Position numbers and translations under genes: made by a program. A stretch of DNA of 45,521 nt from an uncultured Coriobacteriaceae bacterium (GTDB taxonomy: Bacteria; Actinomycetota; Coriobacteriia; Coriobacteriales; Atopobiaceae): assembly GCA_900549525.1 (NCBI GenBank), contig UWSJ01000003.1, positions 1 through 45,521 on the forward strand. Direction: 5' to 3'. This document shows positions 1-8,255 of this stretch, piece by piece; within the stretch, counting starts at the first letter, position 1, and each line of letters starts with the position of its first letter. Below the pieces are notes generated by a model. That model did no database searches. It worked only from the letters and a program-made list of their open reading frames with translations, and was not told the DNA's origin.

Positions 1-1142
1 ACTGCCGCTACGTCTCCAACATCGACCCCAACGACATGGCCGAGAAGGTCAAGGGTCTCGACCCCGAGACCACGCTCGTGATCATCGTCTCCAAGACGTT
101 CACCACGCTCGAGACCATCACCAACGCGCGCGAGGCCAAGACCTGGCTGCTTGGCGCCCTCAAGGATGCCGGCGCCATCGACGGCTCGGCCGAGCAGGAC
201 GCGGCGGCCATCAAGGCCCACTTCGTCGCCGTCTCCACGGCGCTCGACCTCGTGGAGCAGTTCGGCATCGACCCGGCCAACGCCTTCGGCTTCTGGAACT
301 GGGTGGGCGGCCGATACTCCGTCGACTCCGCCGTGGGCCTCTCGCTCATCATCGCCTTTGGGCCCAAGCGCTTCGAGGAGTTCCTCACCGGCTTCCACAC
401 GGTCGACGAGTACTTCCAGAACACCCCGCTCGAGAAGAACGTCGTGGCGCTGCTTGGTCTCATCAACGTGTGGTACGTCAACTTCTTCGGCATGGGCAGC
501 CACGCCGTCCTGCCGTACAACCAGTACCTGCACCGCTTCCCTGCTTACCTGCAGCAGCTCACCATGGAGTCCAACGGCAAGTCGACGCGCTGGGACGGCA
601 CGCCCGTGACGTCCGGCACCGGCGAGGTCTTCTGGGGCGAAGCCGGCACCAACGGTCAGCACGCCTTCTACCAGCTAATCCACCAGGGTACCCGCGCCAT
701 TCCGGCCGACTTCATCGCCTTCGTGAACACCGCCAACCCCACCAAGGACGGTGTCCAGGACGTGCACGAGCTGTTCCTGGGCAACTTCCTGGCGCAGACC
801 AAGGCTCTCGCCTTTGGCAAGACGGCCGACGAGGTCCGTGCCGAGGGTACGGCCGAGTGGATGGTGCCGGCGCGCTGCTTCGAGGGCAACCGTCCGACGA
901 CGTCCATCTTCGGCGAGGCGCTGACGCCTACCGCACTCGGCGAGCTCATCGCGCTCTACGAGCACATCACGTTCGTGGAGGGCACGGTCTGGGGCCTCGA
1001 CTCCTATGACCAGTGGGGCGTTGAGCTGGGCAAGCAGCTTGCCAAGCAGATCACCCCGGCGTTCCACGACGACGAGGCGCTGGCCAAGCAGGACGCGAGC
1101 ACGCAGGCGCTCATCCAGTTCTACCGCGCACACCGCAAGTAG
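1..1142 (+). CDS. pgi: Glucose-6-phosphate isomerase, 3' part (5' end outside window)
   Basis: The reading frame is open from the left edge, so this is the C-terminal ~380 residues of a protein usually about 450-550 residues long. It interconverts glucose-6-phosphate and fructose-6-phosphate in the cytoplasm. The first family signature is visible at about 304-345 (GGRYSVDSAVGLSL). The GTNGQHAFYQLIHQGT block, which carries conserved active-site residues, lies at about 649-695, and the second signature (YDQWGVELGKQ) with the conserved lysine region lies at about 1006-1038. The protein ends in a lysine/arginine tail and is followed by a strong intrinsic terminator. Together with the ROK kinase and EIIA-Glc further along, it places the window in central hexose metabolism. 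Family assignment is secure; the true start cannot be seen. Confidence 0.96.
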   Translation, partial: CRYVSNIDPNDMAEKVKGLDPETTLVIIVSKTFTTLETITNAREAKTWLLGALKDAGAIDGSAEQDAAAIKAHFVAVSTALDLVEQFGIDPANAFGFWNWVGGRYSVDSAVGLSLIIAFGPKRFEEFLTGFHTVDEYFQNTPLEKNVVALLGLINVWYVNFFGMGSHAVLPYNQYLHRFPAYLQQLTMESNGKSTRWDGTPVTSGTGEVFWGEAGTNGQHAFYQLIHQGTRAIPADFIAFVNTANPTKDGVQDVHELFLGNFLAQTKALAFGKTADEVRAEGTAEWMVPARCFEGNRPTTSIFGEALTPTALGELIALYEHITFVEGTVWGLDSYDQWGVELGKQLAKQITPAFHDDEALAKQDASTQALIQFYRAHRK

Positions 1143-1155
1143 CACGCGTGGTGCG

Positions 1156-1193
1156 GGGGCCGTCCGGGGGAGTTGTCCGGGCGGCCCCTTTTG
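1156..1193 (+). terminator. Intrinsic terminator after pgi
   Basis: Positions 1156-1167 and 1177-1188 form a 12-bp G+C-rich stem (one G-U pair) with a 9-nt loop, followed directly by TTTT. It lies 14 nt after the pgi stop codon. Confidence 0.9.
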
Positions 1194-1241
1194 TATCCCG
1201 AGCCGTTCGTGGGCTCGGCCGAGTAAGTGAGGAGCGGGGTC

Positions 1242-3023
1242 ATGGCCACCGAGGAGCTCGCTGACGTTCTCGACAGCCTTGGGGACTTCCTGAAGGACTG
1301 GGACCTGGCCGGGGACTATCCAGAGCCGTACCTGGCGGACATCATCACGGCTCTTCGCAAGAGCAATCCCCCGCGTCTGCATGACGCCTACCGGCTCGCG
1401 AGGGCCGCCCATGCCGAGTGCTACGGCAAGGAGCCGGCCTTAAGGGGCGCGTACGCGTGGGTGCTCTACGACTGCCTCAAACGCTACGGTGACCCAACGA
1501 GCGGGCTTCACAACGACCTCGGCGCCTTCCTGAAGACCTTAGATGCCATACGTCCCCTGATGATTGGTGATTGGGGCGCCGCGCTGTTCTGCGAGATGCT
1601 TCGCAAGAAGGTGTGCGTCGCGGGGTGGGGCCTGCGTAAGGCCGGGAATGTCAATGGGCTGAAGAGCCTGCTTGCTGCCGTGACGGGTCCCGATTACTGG
1701 ACGGCCTTACGCCATCCGGACGTGCGCACGATGTTCTATGCGTCACTCAAGGACGACCCCCGCTCGGTCATCAACCTCGTGCGCTGGTACGGGCTCGACA
1801 AGTTCGATCCTTCGGACTTCTCAACGCACTGTGTTGACGGCAAGCTCTGCCCTTCCAACGCGCAGCAGCTCACGAAGGCCTACCTCGGCGCGTTGCTCGC
1901 ATCCGACAAGAACGGCGGGCAGGTTGCCACGGCCGAGGAGCGCTCCGAGGGTGCCGGGGCGGTTGCCAGGCTGCTTGAGGACGGGCGGTGCAAGGACTGG
2001 CTCTGGGAGTCGTATGCGCTTGGCAATCTGCTCGTGAGCCTGGGCCGTGGCGCCGAGGCGCGTCCGAGGCTCGCGGCGGTCGTGGCGAAGAAGCCGCGCG
2101 AGGAGTGGGCCTGGAGGCGCTATGCGGCCACGTGGGAGCGCGAGTCTCCCGAGAAGTACAGGGTGTGCATGGCCAAGGCGCGCACGCTTGCGCTCTCGGG
2201 GCGGCGGGCAAGTGCGGAGGAGAAGCGGCTGGCCGCGGCGGCGTATGACGTGCTTGCGGAGGAACTCCCCGAGACGGACTTCTACGTGGAGTGGAAGGAC
2301 GAGAAGAAGGGCCTTGCCGGTCTGGTGATCCCCAAAGAGGGCAGCGCGTCCAGCATGGATTTTCTGAGCTTCGCGCGTCGCGTGAAGGTTGGGGAGGCGA
2401 TAGCTCGGCAGGTTCAGGCTGGGGCCTGCTATCGAGGGCACAGAGCACAGGACGGCGGCGGCATAGTCGGCAAAGTGGTGGCCTGCCCGGACTCCCCCAT
2501 CGCGGGTCGGGTCGTGAGGAACTTTTCGGGCGAGCTCGACCTCGTCAGGGACTTCGCCTTCGTCCGTGCCGCCATAGGGAGCATCTGGGTTTCGCCGAAA
2601 GCTCTGAAGGAACTTGGAGGCGACCGGGAGCTCGTGCAGTGCCAGCGCGTGACGGGCGCGTGTCGGATGATGTATCGCCAGAACCAGAAGAAGTGGGAGT
2701 GGGAGCTTTCTGACATCGGGATTGACGACCGGGAACCCCTTCGCGCCTCCACGTCCTCCTTCGCGGGCGTGCTCGAGAAAAACCGTAAGGGGTTTGGCTT
2801 CGTCAACGACTGCTTTGTTCCTCCGGAGATGATCCGCGCCCTGGGCCTCTTGAACGGCGAGGCCGTGAGCGGTGCCGCCGAACGCAAGTGGGACAAGAAG
2901 TACGGGAGGTGGGGCTGGACCGCAACGAGCATCGAGCGTGCCAAGAGTCCCCGCCCCGGCGACGGTGACGGCGCCGAGGACTCCCGCCCCGCCAACGGAG
3001 ACGGCGTAGGGGACGGCCAGTAG
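1242..3023 (+). CDS. Unrecognised protein: helical-repeat region plus two C-terminal OB-fold (cold-shock-like) domains
   Basis: This 593-residue protein has no name I can give with confidence. The ATG at 1242 is chosen because GAGGAG at 1229-1234 sits 7 nt upstream; a GTG at 1227 is the alternative. Residues ~1-370 look all-helical, with TPR/SEL1-like spacing of small and aromatic residues (for example LWESYALGNLLVSLGRGAEA and EEWAWRRYAATWE). Residues ~427-490 and ~506-565 are two related beta-rich blocks. Each starts with FxGxL, continues with FAFV or GFGFV, has a VSP/VPP turn, and ends with WxWxxxxI. The second closely resembles a cold-shock/RNase R-type OB fold (KGFGFV, FVPP). The tail is Asp/Gly-rich and disordered. 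It has its own terminator-separated unit and somewhat lower G+C than its neighbours. A nucleic-acid-binding role is inference from the OB folds; no catalytic motif is visible. Confidence 0.8.
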   Translation: MATEELADVLDSLGDFLKDWDLAGDYPEPYLADIITALRKSNPPRLHDAYRLARAAHAECYGKEPALRGAYAWVLYDCLKRYGDPTSGLHNDLGAFLKTLDAIRPLMIGDWGAALFCEMLRKKVCVAGWGLRKAGNVNGLKSLLAAVTGPDYWTALRHPDVRTMFYASLKDDPRSVINLVRWYGLDKFDPSDFSTHCVDGKLCPSNAQQLTKAYLGALLASDKNGGQVATAEERSEGAGAVARLLEDGRCKDWLWESYALGNLLVSLGRGAEARPRLAAVVAKKPREEWAWRRYAATWERESPEKYRVCMAKARTLALSGRRASAEEKRLAAAAYDVLAEELPETDFYVEWKDEKKGLAGLVIPKEGSASSMDFLSFARRVKVGEAIARQVQAGACYRGHRAQDGGGIVGKVVACPDSPIAGRVVRNFSGELDLVRDFAFVRAAIGSIWVSPKALKELGGDRELVQCQRVTGACRMMYRQNQKKWEWELSDIGIDDREPLRASTSSFAGVLEKNRKGFGFVNDCFVPPEMIRALGLLNGEAVSGAAERKWDKKYGRWGWTATSIERAKSPRPGDGDGAEDSRPANGDGVGDGQ

Positions 3024-3262
3024 CGCGCCGGCGCTGCCGGCCCCCGGTCTTTGCATGTGCTGGCCGCAAGCTGCTCGATCGTACGCATGGCACGGAGCTG
3101 GCTCCCGCCGAAGAGCGTGTAGGGGCGGCTTGGCCGGGTCGTTGCCGCGCGCGTCGACCTCCGACCATCGAACGCCTCAGACCTCTTCCGCACGCGATGC
3201 GCTCAAGGAGGGTTGTTCCCCGTTGCTGGGCTGACGTTCGCGGGCCGTGCCCGAGCGGCTCA

Positions 3263-3916
3263 TTACTTTGCCGCTCCCGGTCCCTGGCGCTTGCCGCGGC
3301 GAAGCTGGCTGGACATCTGCTTGCCAGCCTCGGACACGCGCCGCTCGACGGAGCCCGTGAAGTCGCTGGCGTTGCCGAAGGTGAACCCCGCCTTGGCGAG
3401 GGCCATGTAGGTGCCGTCCTCGCGCATGCGCAGCGCGACGATGCGGTCGTCCTCCGAGACGGACTCGATGGCGGAGTAGGGCAGGGTGTGCACCGAGCCG
3501 TCCGAGTTGACGGTTCCCATCTCGTTTGCCGTGAAGAACGTGACGCGCCTGCGGGCGTTCTCGCCTGCCCGGTCGAGCTCGGCTCCCGTGCGCTTGGCGG
3601 TGTGCTTGGGGAGCTGCGTCCCCTGATAGACGAACAGCGCGCCAAAGGCGGCGAGGATGACCGTCATGAGCGCGTCGGCGTGGAAGAACAGGTACGTGAC
3701 GGCGGCAAGTACCAGGGCCGCGACGCCCACGCCGAGGTAGGCCCAGCGAACGAGCGGACTCTGCGTGAGCTTGACGATGCGCTCGATGATGTCGTCGTCC
3801 AGGGTCGTCACGTTGACGTAGCGGGCCCCGAGGGGGATACCGCCCTGCCCGGGTCTGGTGCCCGTACCGGGGCGGTCGTTCTGCTTGTGGGCGCGCTTCT
3901 TGTGCTTGGAGGACAT
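3263..3916 (-). CDS. YcxB-like two-pass membrane protein (downstream copy)
   Basis: This 217-residue protein starts at the ATG at 3916, just 2 nt after the stop codon of the upstream gene, so the pair is probably translationally coupled. A basic N-terminus (SSKHKKRAHKQ) is followed by an amphipathic stretch and two hydrophobic segments at about residues 62-100. A soluble C-terminal domain then has the order F-FTANEMGTVNSDGSVHTLPYSAI-ESVSEDDRIVALR. That order matches the YcxB-like domain (a beta-rich domain after a two-TM hairpin). The tail is basic (RRGKRQ). The function of the family is unknown; a membrane-bound regulatory or sensory role would be speculation. An in-frame upstream extension exists but would overlap the neighbouring gene, so it was not used. 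Confidence 0.72.
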   Translation of the reverse strand: MSSKHKKRAHKQNDRPGTGTRPGQGGIPLGARYVNVTTLDDDIIERIVKLTQSPLVRWAYLGVGVAALVLAAVTYLFFHADALMTVILAAFGALFVYQGTQLPKHTAKRTGAELDRAGENARRRVTFFTANEMGTVNSDGSVHTLPYSAIESVSEDDRIVALRMREDGTYMALAKAGFTFGNASDFTGSVERRVSEAGKQMSSQLRRGKRQGPGAAK

Positions 3917-3918
3917 GG

Positions 3919-4473
3919 CTACCCTCGCTTCTCGGACTGGCCGAAGACGAAGCTGCAAAGCTCCTCGAAGCGCGAGAGGCTCATGGCCCGCTGCGGCACG
4001 ATGACGTACGCGGGGCCGGCGAAGCGCAGGACGAGCAACTCGGGTCCCTTGACGGGCTTCTTCATGCCGGAGAGCGGCAGGTTCGCCTCGGTGGGCTCGC
4101 CCTTGCGGGCAACCTCGACGTGGTCGGCGAAGAAGCGAACCTCGAGGCGGCGCTTGTCCTTGTCGATGAAGGCGGTGTCGAGACCCGAACGGCGCAGCCT
4201 GCGGAGCTGCACCTTCTGCCACTTCTCGCCCGCCTGCAGGCTCGCGACGGCGCCGACGAACATGACGAGCAAGGGGACGACGTGCTCGCGGGCGTTGGGG
4301 GTCATGGCGAAGGTCACGATGCCCAGGAGGAAGACCGCACCCACGAACGAAGGCGGGTTGCGGTAGCGCGGCCCGGCAAGCGCCGAGGCGGCCTCGTCGA
4401 CCAGCTGCGGGGTAAGCTCGTAGCTGACGACGTGGAGGGGCGTGGTTTCATCGGTGGTGGCTGGGGCTGTCAT
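3919..4473 (-). CDS. YcxB-like two-pass membrane protein (upstream copy)
   Basis: This 184-residue protein has its start at the ATG at 4473, preceded by AGAGGAA on the minus strand at good spacing. Residues ~1-40 are soluble, ~42-85 contain two hydrophobic segments, and ~105-175 form a soluble domain with VRFFADHVEVARKGE, LPLSGMKK and AYVIVPQRA. The last motif is typical of YcxB-like C-terminal domains. It is followed after 2 nt by a second gene with the same architecture, so the two may have arisen by duplication or act as a pair. Their hydrophobic hairpins and C-terminal domains align only loosely by eye. Biochemical role unknown. Confidence 0.75.
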   Translation of the reverse strand: MTAPATTDETTPLHVVSYELTPQLVDEAASALAGPRYRNPPSFVGAVFLLGIVTFAMTPNAREHVVPLLVMFVGAVASLQAGEKWQKVQLRRLRRSGLDTAFIDKDKRRLEVRFFADHVEVARKGEPTEANLPLSGMKKPVKGPELLVLRFAGPAYVIVPQRAMSLSRFEELCSFVFGQSEKRG

Positions 4474-4510
4474 CTGGTTCCTCTCGTGGGCGTGCGGGCG
4501 CCCGTGTGAC

Positions 4511-4551
4511 AAAAAAGGCCGCATGCGCGCGGCTGGCGTGCGCATGCGGCC
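4511..4551 (-). terminator. Intrinsic terminator of the DEAD-box helicase gene
   Basis: Read on the minus strand, GGCCGCATGCGC pairs with GCGCATGCGGCC and is followed by TTTTTT (AAAAAA at 4511-4516 on the plus strand). It begins 9 nt after the helicase stop, separating it from the YcxB-like pair. Confidence 0.9.
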
Positions 4552-4560
4552 ATTCTAGCC

Positions 4561-6363
4561 CTAATAGATGCCGCGGGCCCTTCCCTGGCGGTCTCCGGGA
4601 CGGCGGTGCGAGGTGCTGCCGGGCTTGCCCGAGCCGCGCCCGCCCCTGTCGCGGGCGTGGCCGCGCTCGGGGCGCTGCTCGCGCGCCTCGCCCTTGCGCC
4701 CCCCGCGACGCTCGCCGTAGTCGCGCGGGCTCGTGCCCTGCTGCTTGCGTGAGCCCCGTGCGCGGCCGTCGCTCTGCTGGTTGCCCGTGCGCTTGGCGTC
4801 GCGGCTGCCGTCACGCCTGCCGTTGCGGGCACTCTGGTCGGTGTGCTTGCGGCCGCCCTGGCGCTCCTTGCGCTCAATTCCGTGCAGCTCGGCGTCGGTG
4901 AGGATGGCCTCCGACTGCTGCTTCTCGCGGCGGGGCTGGCCGGGCTTGCGGTGGCGGCCCTGCGTCGCCTTTCCGGCTTGCTTGCCACCGTCGCGGCTCC
5001 CGGCGGCGCCGCGCGTGCGGTCGCGCTTCTCGCCCTGCTGCGCCGTCGAGCCCCTGCGGTTGCGTCGGCGCTTCTTGCGCGAGCCGCCCTCGTCCTTCTC
5101 GGCCGTGCGGTTGGGGTCGAGTGCGGGAGGCTCGGTGCCGAGGTCAAACTCGCTCGCGCGCTCGTAGGTGGGGACGACCTTGCCCATGAGACGCTCGCAG
5201 TCGCGCAGGTCGGGATAGTCGTCCGCCGTCACGAACGTGAGCGACCAGCCCGTCTCCCCGGCGCGGCCCGTGCGCCCGATGCGGTGGATGTAGTCCTCGG
5301 AGTCCTCGGGGACGTCGAAGTTGACCACGTAGCGCACGTCGGACACGTCGATGCCGCGGGCCAGCACGTCGGTGGCGACGAGCACGTCGGTGCGGCCTTC
5401 GCGGAAGGCGCGGAGCGCCCGCTCTCGCTGGTTCTGGTTGCGGTTGCCGTGGATGGGCGCGCACGAGATGCCGGTGCGCGAGAGGCGCTTGCAGCAGGCG
5501 TCGGCGCGGTGCTTGGTGCGCGTGAAGACGATGACGTGGCTGGGGCCCTCTGCCTTGAGCACCTTCGCGAGCAGGGCGTTCTTGGCCTCGAGGGACACGG
5601 GGAGCACGTACTGGTCAATCGTCTCGGCGACGGTGCCCTTGTGGGCGATCTCCACGATGGCGGGCTCGTGCACGAGATCGCGGATGCCGCCGATCTGTCC
5701 CTCGTCCAGCGTGGCCGAGAAGAGCAGCGTCTGGCGCGTCTCGGGCGTCTCGGCCACGATCTTGCGCATGGCGGGCAGGAAGCCCATGTCGAGCATGCGG
5801 TCCGCCTCGTCGAGGACGAGCGTCTGCACCTCGCCGAGGTGCGCCTCGCCCTGGTCGATGAGGTCCTGCAGGCGGCCGGGTGTGGCAACGAGCACGTCGC
5901 AGCCACGACGCAGGGCGCGCTTCTGCGGCTCGTAGCCCACGCCGCCCACGACGGTGACGCTCCTGTGGCCGGTGCGCTTGGCGACGGTCTCGCAGACCTC
6001 CTCGATCTGCTGGGCCAGCTCGCGCGTGGGCGTGAGCACGAGCATGAGCGGGCCGTGGCCCTTGCCCGCGTGCGGCAGGCGGCTCAGCGTGGGCAGCAGG
6101 AAGGCGGCCGTCTTGCCGGTGCCGGTCTGGGCCGCGGCGAGGACGTCGCGGCCAGCGAGCACCTCGGGGATGGCCCGCGCCTGGACGGGCGAGGGGGTCT
6201 CGTAGCCAAGGTCGGCCACGCCGACGAGGACGTTGTCGGAGAGCCCCAGCTCGTCAAATCCGGGGAGGGTCTCGGGGGAGTCGGCGTCCGCTGCGACCGT
6301 CTCTGCTGCTGCGGCAGCGTTCTCCTCGACGGCCTGCGCCGAGGCGGTGGTGGTATCAGTCAT
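4561..6363 (-). CDS. DEAD-box ATP-dependent RNA helicase with long basic C-terminal tail
   Basis: This 600-residue protein unwinds or remodels RNA using ATP. Motifs in order: Q-motif region near residues 35-62, motif I AQTGTGKT at 78-85, Ia PTRELAQQ at 112-119, Ib TPGR at 161-164, II DEAD at 185-188, III SAT at 216-218, and VI HRIGRTGR at 360-367. The two RecA-like domains end near residue 420. The remaining ~170 residues are Arg/Lys/Gly/Gln-rich and low in complexity, as in DeaD/CsdA- or RhlE-type helicases that bind structured RNA or ribosome precursors. The N-terminal ~30 residues are Ala/Glu-rich. The start at 6363 has AGGAA about 8 nt upstream. The 435-bp leader region carries a 31-bp tandem repeat. 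The exact subfamily (deaD, csdA, rhlE) cannot be fixed by eye, so no symbol is given. Confidence 0.95.
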   Translation of the reverse strand: MTDTTTASAQAVEENAAAAAETVAADADSPETLPGFDELGLSDNVLVGVADLGYETPSPVQARAIPEVLAGRDVLAAAQTGTGKTAAFLLPTLSRLPHAGKGHGPLMLVLTPTRELAQQIEEVCETVAKRTGHRSVTVVGGVGYEPQKRALRRGCDVLVATPGRLQDLIDQGEAHLGEVQTLVLDEADRMLDMGFLPAMRKIVAETPETRQTLLFSATLDEGQIGGIRDLVHEPAIVEIAHKGTVAETIDQYVLPVSLEAKNALLAKVLKAEGPSHVIVFTRTKHRADACCKRLSRTGISCAPIHGNRNQNQRERALRAFREGRTDVLVATDVLARGIDVSDVRYVVNFDVPEDSEDYIHRIGRTGRAGETGWSLTFVTADDYPDLRDCERLMGKVVPTYERASEFDLGTEPPALDPNRTAEKDEGGSRKKRRRNRRGSTAQQGEKRDRTRGAAGSRDGGKQAGKATQGRHRKPGQPRREKQQSEAILTDAELHGIERKERQGGRKHTDQSARNGRRDGSRDAKRTGNQQSDGRARGSRKQQGTSPRDYGERRGGRKGEAREQRPERGHARDRGGRGSGKPGSTSHRRPGDRQGRARGIY

Positions 6364-6585
6364 GGATTCGTTCCTGTTCTGGGGCCTTGTGGCCCATGAC
6401 GCGCGTTGTGGCGGCGGTCGCGTGCGGGAAGCGCCCGCTCGCGGGAGCAGGGATACCGTCGCCCGAATACTGCTTTCACTTTACCGAAAGGGATGGCACG
6501 AGTGGCTGGCGGGCGCCCTTCTCCGCCACTTCTCCGTGTGGCGCTCGCGCGCGTCGTGCAACCTCGCCCGCGTGATGCTCGCGAT

Positions 6586-6680
6586 TCGCCGCGAAGGCGC
6601 GCACGGAGCGGTAACGCCGTCGCGGGAGCGCGCATGGAACGGTAACGCCGTCGCAGGAACGCGCATGGAACGGTAATTTT
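6586..6680. repeat. 31-bp tandem repeat upstream of the helicase gene
   Basis: The heptamer CGGTAAC/T begins at 6609, 6640 and 6671, exactly 31 bp apart. The two units before the last heptamer are nearly identical (GGARCGGTAACGCCGTCGC followed by RGGARCGCGCA), with a partial earlier unit from about 6586. The last copy runs into ATTTTCCG and then departs. It lies in the 6364-6798 gap between the YitT gene end and the helicase start (both minus strand). I found no gene in that gap, only this repeat and a TTTACCGAAAG motif at 6480-6490. A related pair with the same 31-bp period occurs at 38261-38300. Confidence 0.85.
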
Positions 6681-6798
6681 CCGCCCCGTTTTCTTCCGTT
6701 TCGCCCGCGCCTTGGGTCATCGAACCGCCGCGGCCGTAATCGACGGCTTGGGTCTCCATGCAGGACGGCCCCTTGAGACGCGCTGCCCCGCTGCCCCG

Positions 6799-8022
6799 CT
6801 ATCCCACGAAGCGGAACCCGCGGCCCACGATCTCGGAGCTGGTCACGATGGTCACGAACGCGTCGGGCTCGCTCTCGCGCACGTGGCGCAGGAGCCGTCT
6901 GGCCTCGGCGCGACCCAGCACGCACGTGATCTGTGCCATGCGGCGGCCCGAGTACGCGCCGTAGGCGTACGTGAGCGTGGCGGTGCGGTTGAGCTCGACG
7001 ATGATGAAGCGCTCGATCTCGCGCGGGTGCTTGCAGACGATGGTGCAGATCTTGCGCATGTGGAAACTCTCGATGATGGAGTCGACCACCATCGTCTTCG
7101 CGAAAAGACCCAGCACGCAATAGAGACCCACGCGCGTCCCGTACAGGGCAAACGTCGTCACCACCACGCCAAAGTTCACCACGGTGAGCGCCTTGCCAAT
7201 GTCGAGGCTCGACTTACGGTTCACGATCATGGCAAGGATGTCGGTGCCGCCGGTGGAGCCGCCCACGTCGAAGGCGATGGCGCTGCTCACGGCGGGCAAA
7301 AGCACCGCGAAGCACAGGTCGAGCCACATGTCGCCGGTGATGCTCTGGGCGGGCAGCACGGCCGCGAAGAGCGACGTGTACATCGACAGCGCCACCGAGG
7401 CGAAGGCGCTCCACATGACCGCGCGGCGGGGGAGGAACACGAAGCCCACGACGACGATGAGAACGTTGAGCGCCCACATCCAGCCGGCCATGGGCAGCAC
7501 GGGCACGGCCGAGGCAAGCACGATGGCGAGGCCCGACGTGCCGCCAAACGCAAAGTGCTGGGGCGACTGGAACAGCACGATCGAGAAGGCCATCACGATG
7601 AGCGAGAAGTTGAGCGCCAGGAAGAAGCGCCAGCGCCGAGGAGCCTGTTCGCGCTTCTCGGCAATGCGCTTGGCCTCGGCGGCCTGCTCGGGCGACTGAG
7701 CGTCCGCGAGCGGTTCGAGCCGCACGCGTGCCGGGTCGATGGGGCGAAAGGTGCCCGTGGGGTCGTTGAGCGCTTCGGCGACGGCGGACATCTCGTAGGG
7801 AACGCCGGGCTTGGCGGCCTTGTGCCCCCGGTCGCCCTCGTGCCCGTGAGCGCCGTGCGCGTGCGCGGAGTCGGCGTCGTGCCCGCGCCCGGCGTCGTAT
7901 GCGTGCGGGTCGCGCCGCCCGGGGTCGATCTCGTCGCGCGAGGACATCGCGTGGGGGTCGCGCGACCAGTTGCGGTCGTACTCGGCCGTGTCTTGCTCGT
8001 GCCCCCGCGCCTCGTCCCCCAC
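6799..8022 (-). CDS. YitT-family membrane protein (DUF161 plus DUF2179)
   Basis: This 407-residue protein has a His/Asp/Gly-rich, probably disordered N-terminal ~110 residues and then a multi-pass membrane domain starting near residue 139 (ALNFSLIVMAFSIVLF). The membrane domain contains the family hallmark GGSTGGTDILA. The C-terminal ~90 residues form the soluble DUF2179-type domain (ICTIVCKHPREIERFIIVEL ... VTIVTSSEIVGRGF). The start at 8022 has AGAGGAG at 6-7 nt on the minus strand. YitT proteins are widespread in Firmicutes and Actinomycetota, but their substrate is unknown; a transport role is only presumed. The His-rich N-terminal extension (HDADSAHAHGAHGHEG) is longer than in typical ~280-residue members and could bind metal, which is inference. 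It is divergent from the aminotransferase gene. Confidence 0.88.
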   Translation of the reverse strand: MGDEARGHEQDTAEYDRNWSRDPHAMSSRDEIDPGRRDPHAYDAGRGHDADSAHAHGAHGHEGDRGHKAAKPGVPYEMSAVAEALNDPTGTFRPIDPARVRLEPLADAQSPEQAAEAKRIAEKREQAPRRWRFFLALNFSLIVMAFSIVLFQSPQHFAFGGTSGLAIVLASAVPVLPMAGWMWALNVLIVVVGFVFLPRRAVMWSAFASVALSMYTSLFAAVLPAQSITGDMWLDLCFAVLLPAVSSAIAFDVGGSTGGTDILAMIVNRKSSLDIGKALTVVNFGVVVTTFALYGTRVGLYCVLGLFAKTMVVDSIIESFHMRKICTIVCKHPREIERFIIVELNRTATLTYAYGAYSGRRMAQITCVLGRAEARRLLRHVRESEPDAFVTIVTSSEIVGRGFRFVG

Positions 8023-8189
8023 GTCTGCTCCTCTCGCGTCTGCGTCCGTCCGGGCAACAGCCTACCCGAAGCGCTTCTGTTTCGAAACGGTTAACCGGCG
8101 CATGCCGACCGTCGCTCGGGCATTGCGGCCTCGCCCGAGCGAGAGGCCCCGGCCGGGGAGGCCGGGGAAGGCGGCCGCGTCGGCGCTCG

Positions 8190-8222
8190 CCTGAAGTGCT
8201 ACCGTGACGGGAGCACTTCAGG
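8190..8222. promoter_or_regulatory. Perfect 11-bp inverted repeat in the divergent YitT/aminotransferase region
   Basis: CCTGAAGTGCT (8190-8200) and AGCACTTCAGG (8212-8222) are perfect inverted copies separated by 11 nt. The element ends 34 nt before the aminotransferase ATG. No T-run follows, so it is more likely an operator or a 5' UTR stem-loop than a terminator. The regulator is unknown. Confidence 0.6.
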
Positions 8223-8255
8223 ACAAGATCGCGCGCTCCGTAACAAGGAGGCTCC

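Noticed and set aside
4843..6399. A 518-residue plus-strand frame opposite the DEAD-box helicase
   Set aside because: The minus strand holds all helicase motifs in order; the opposite frame has none.
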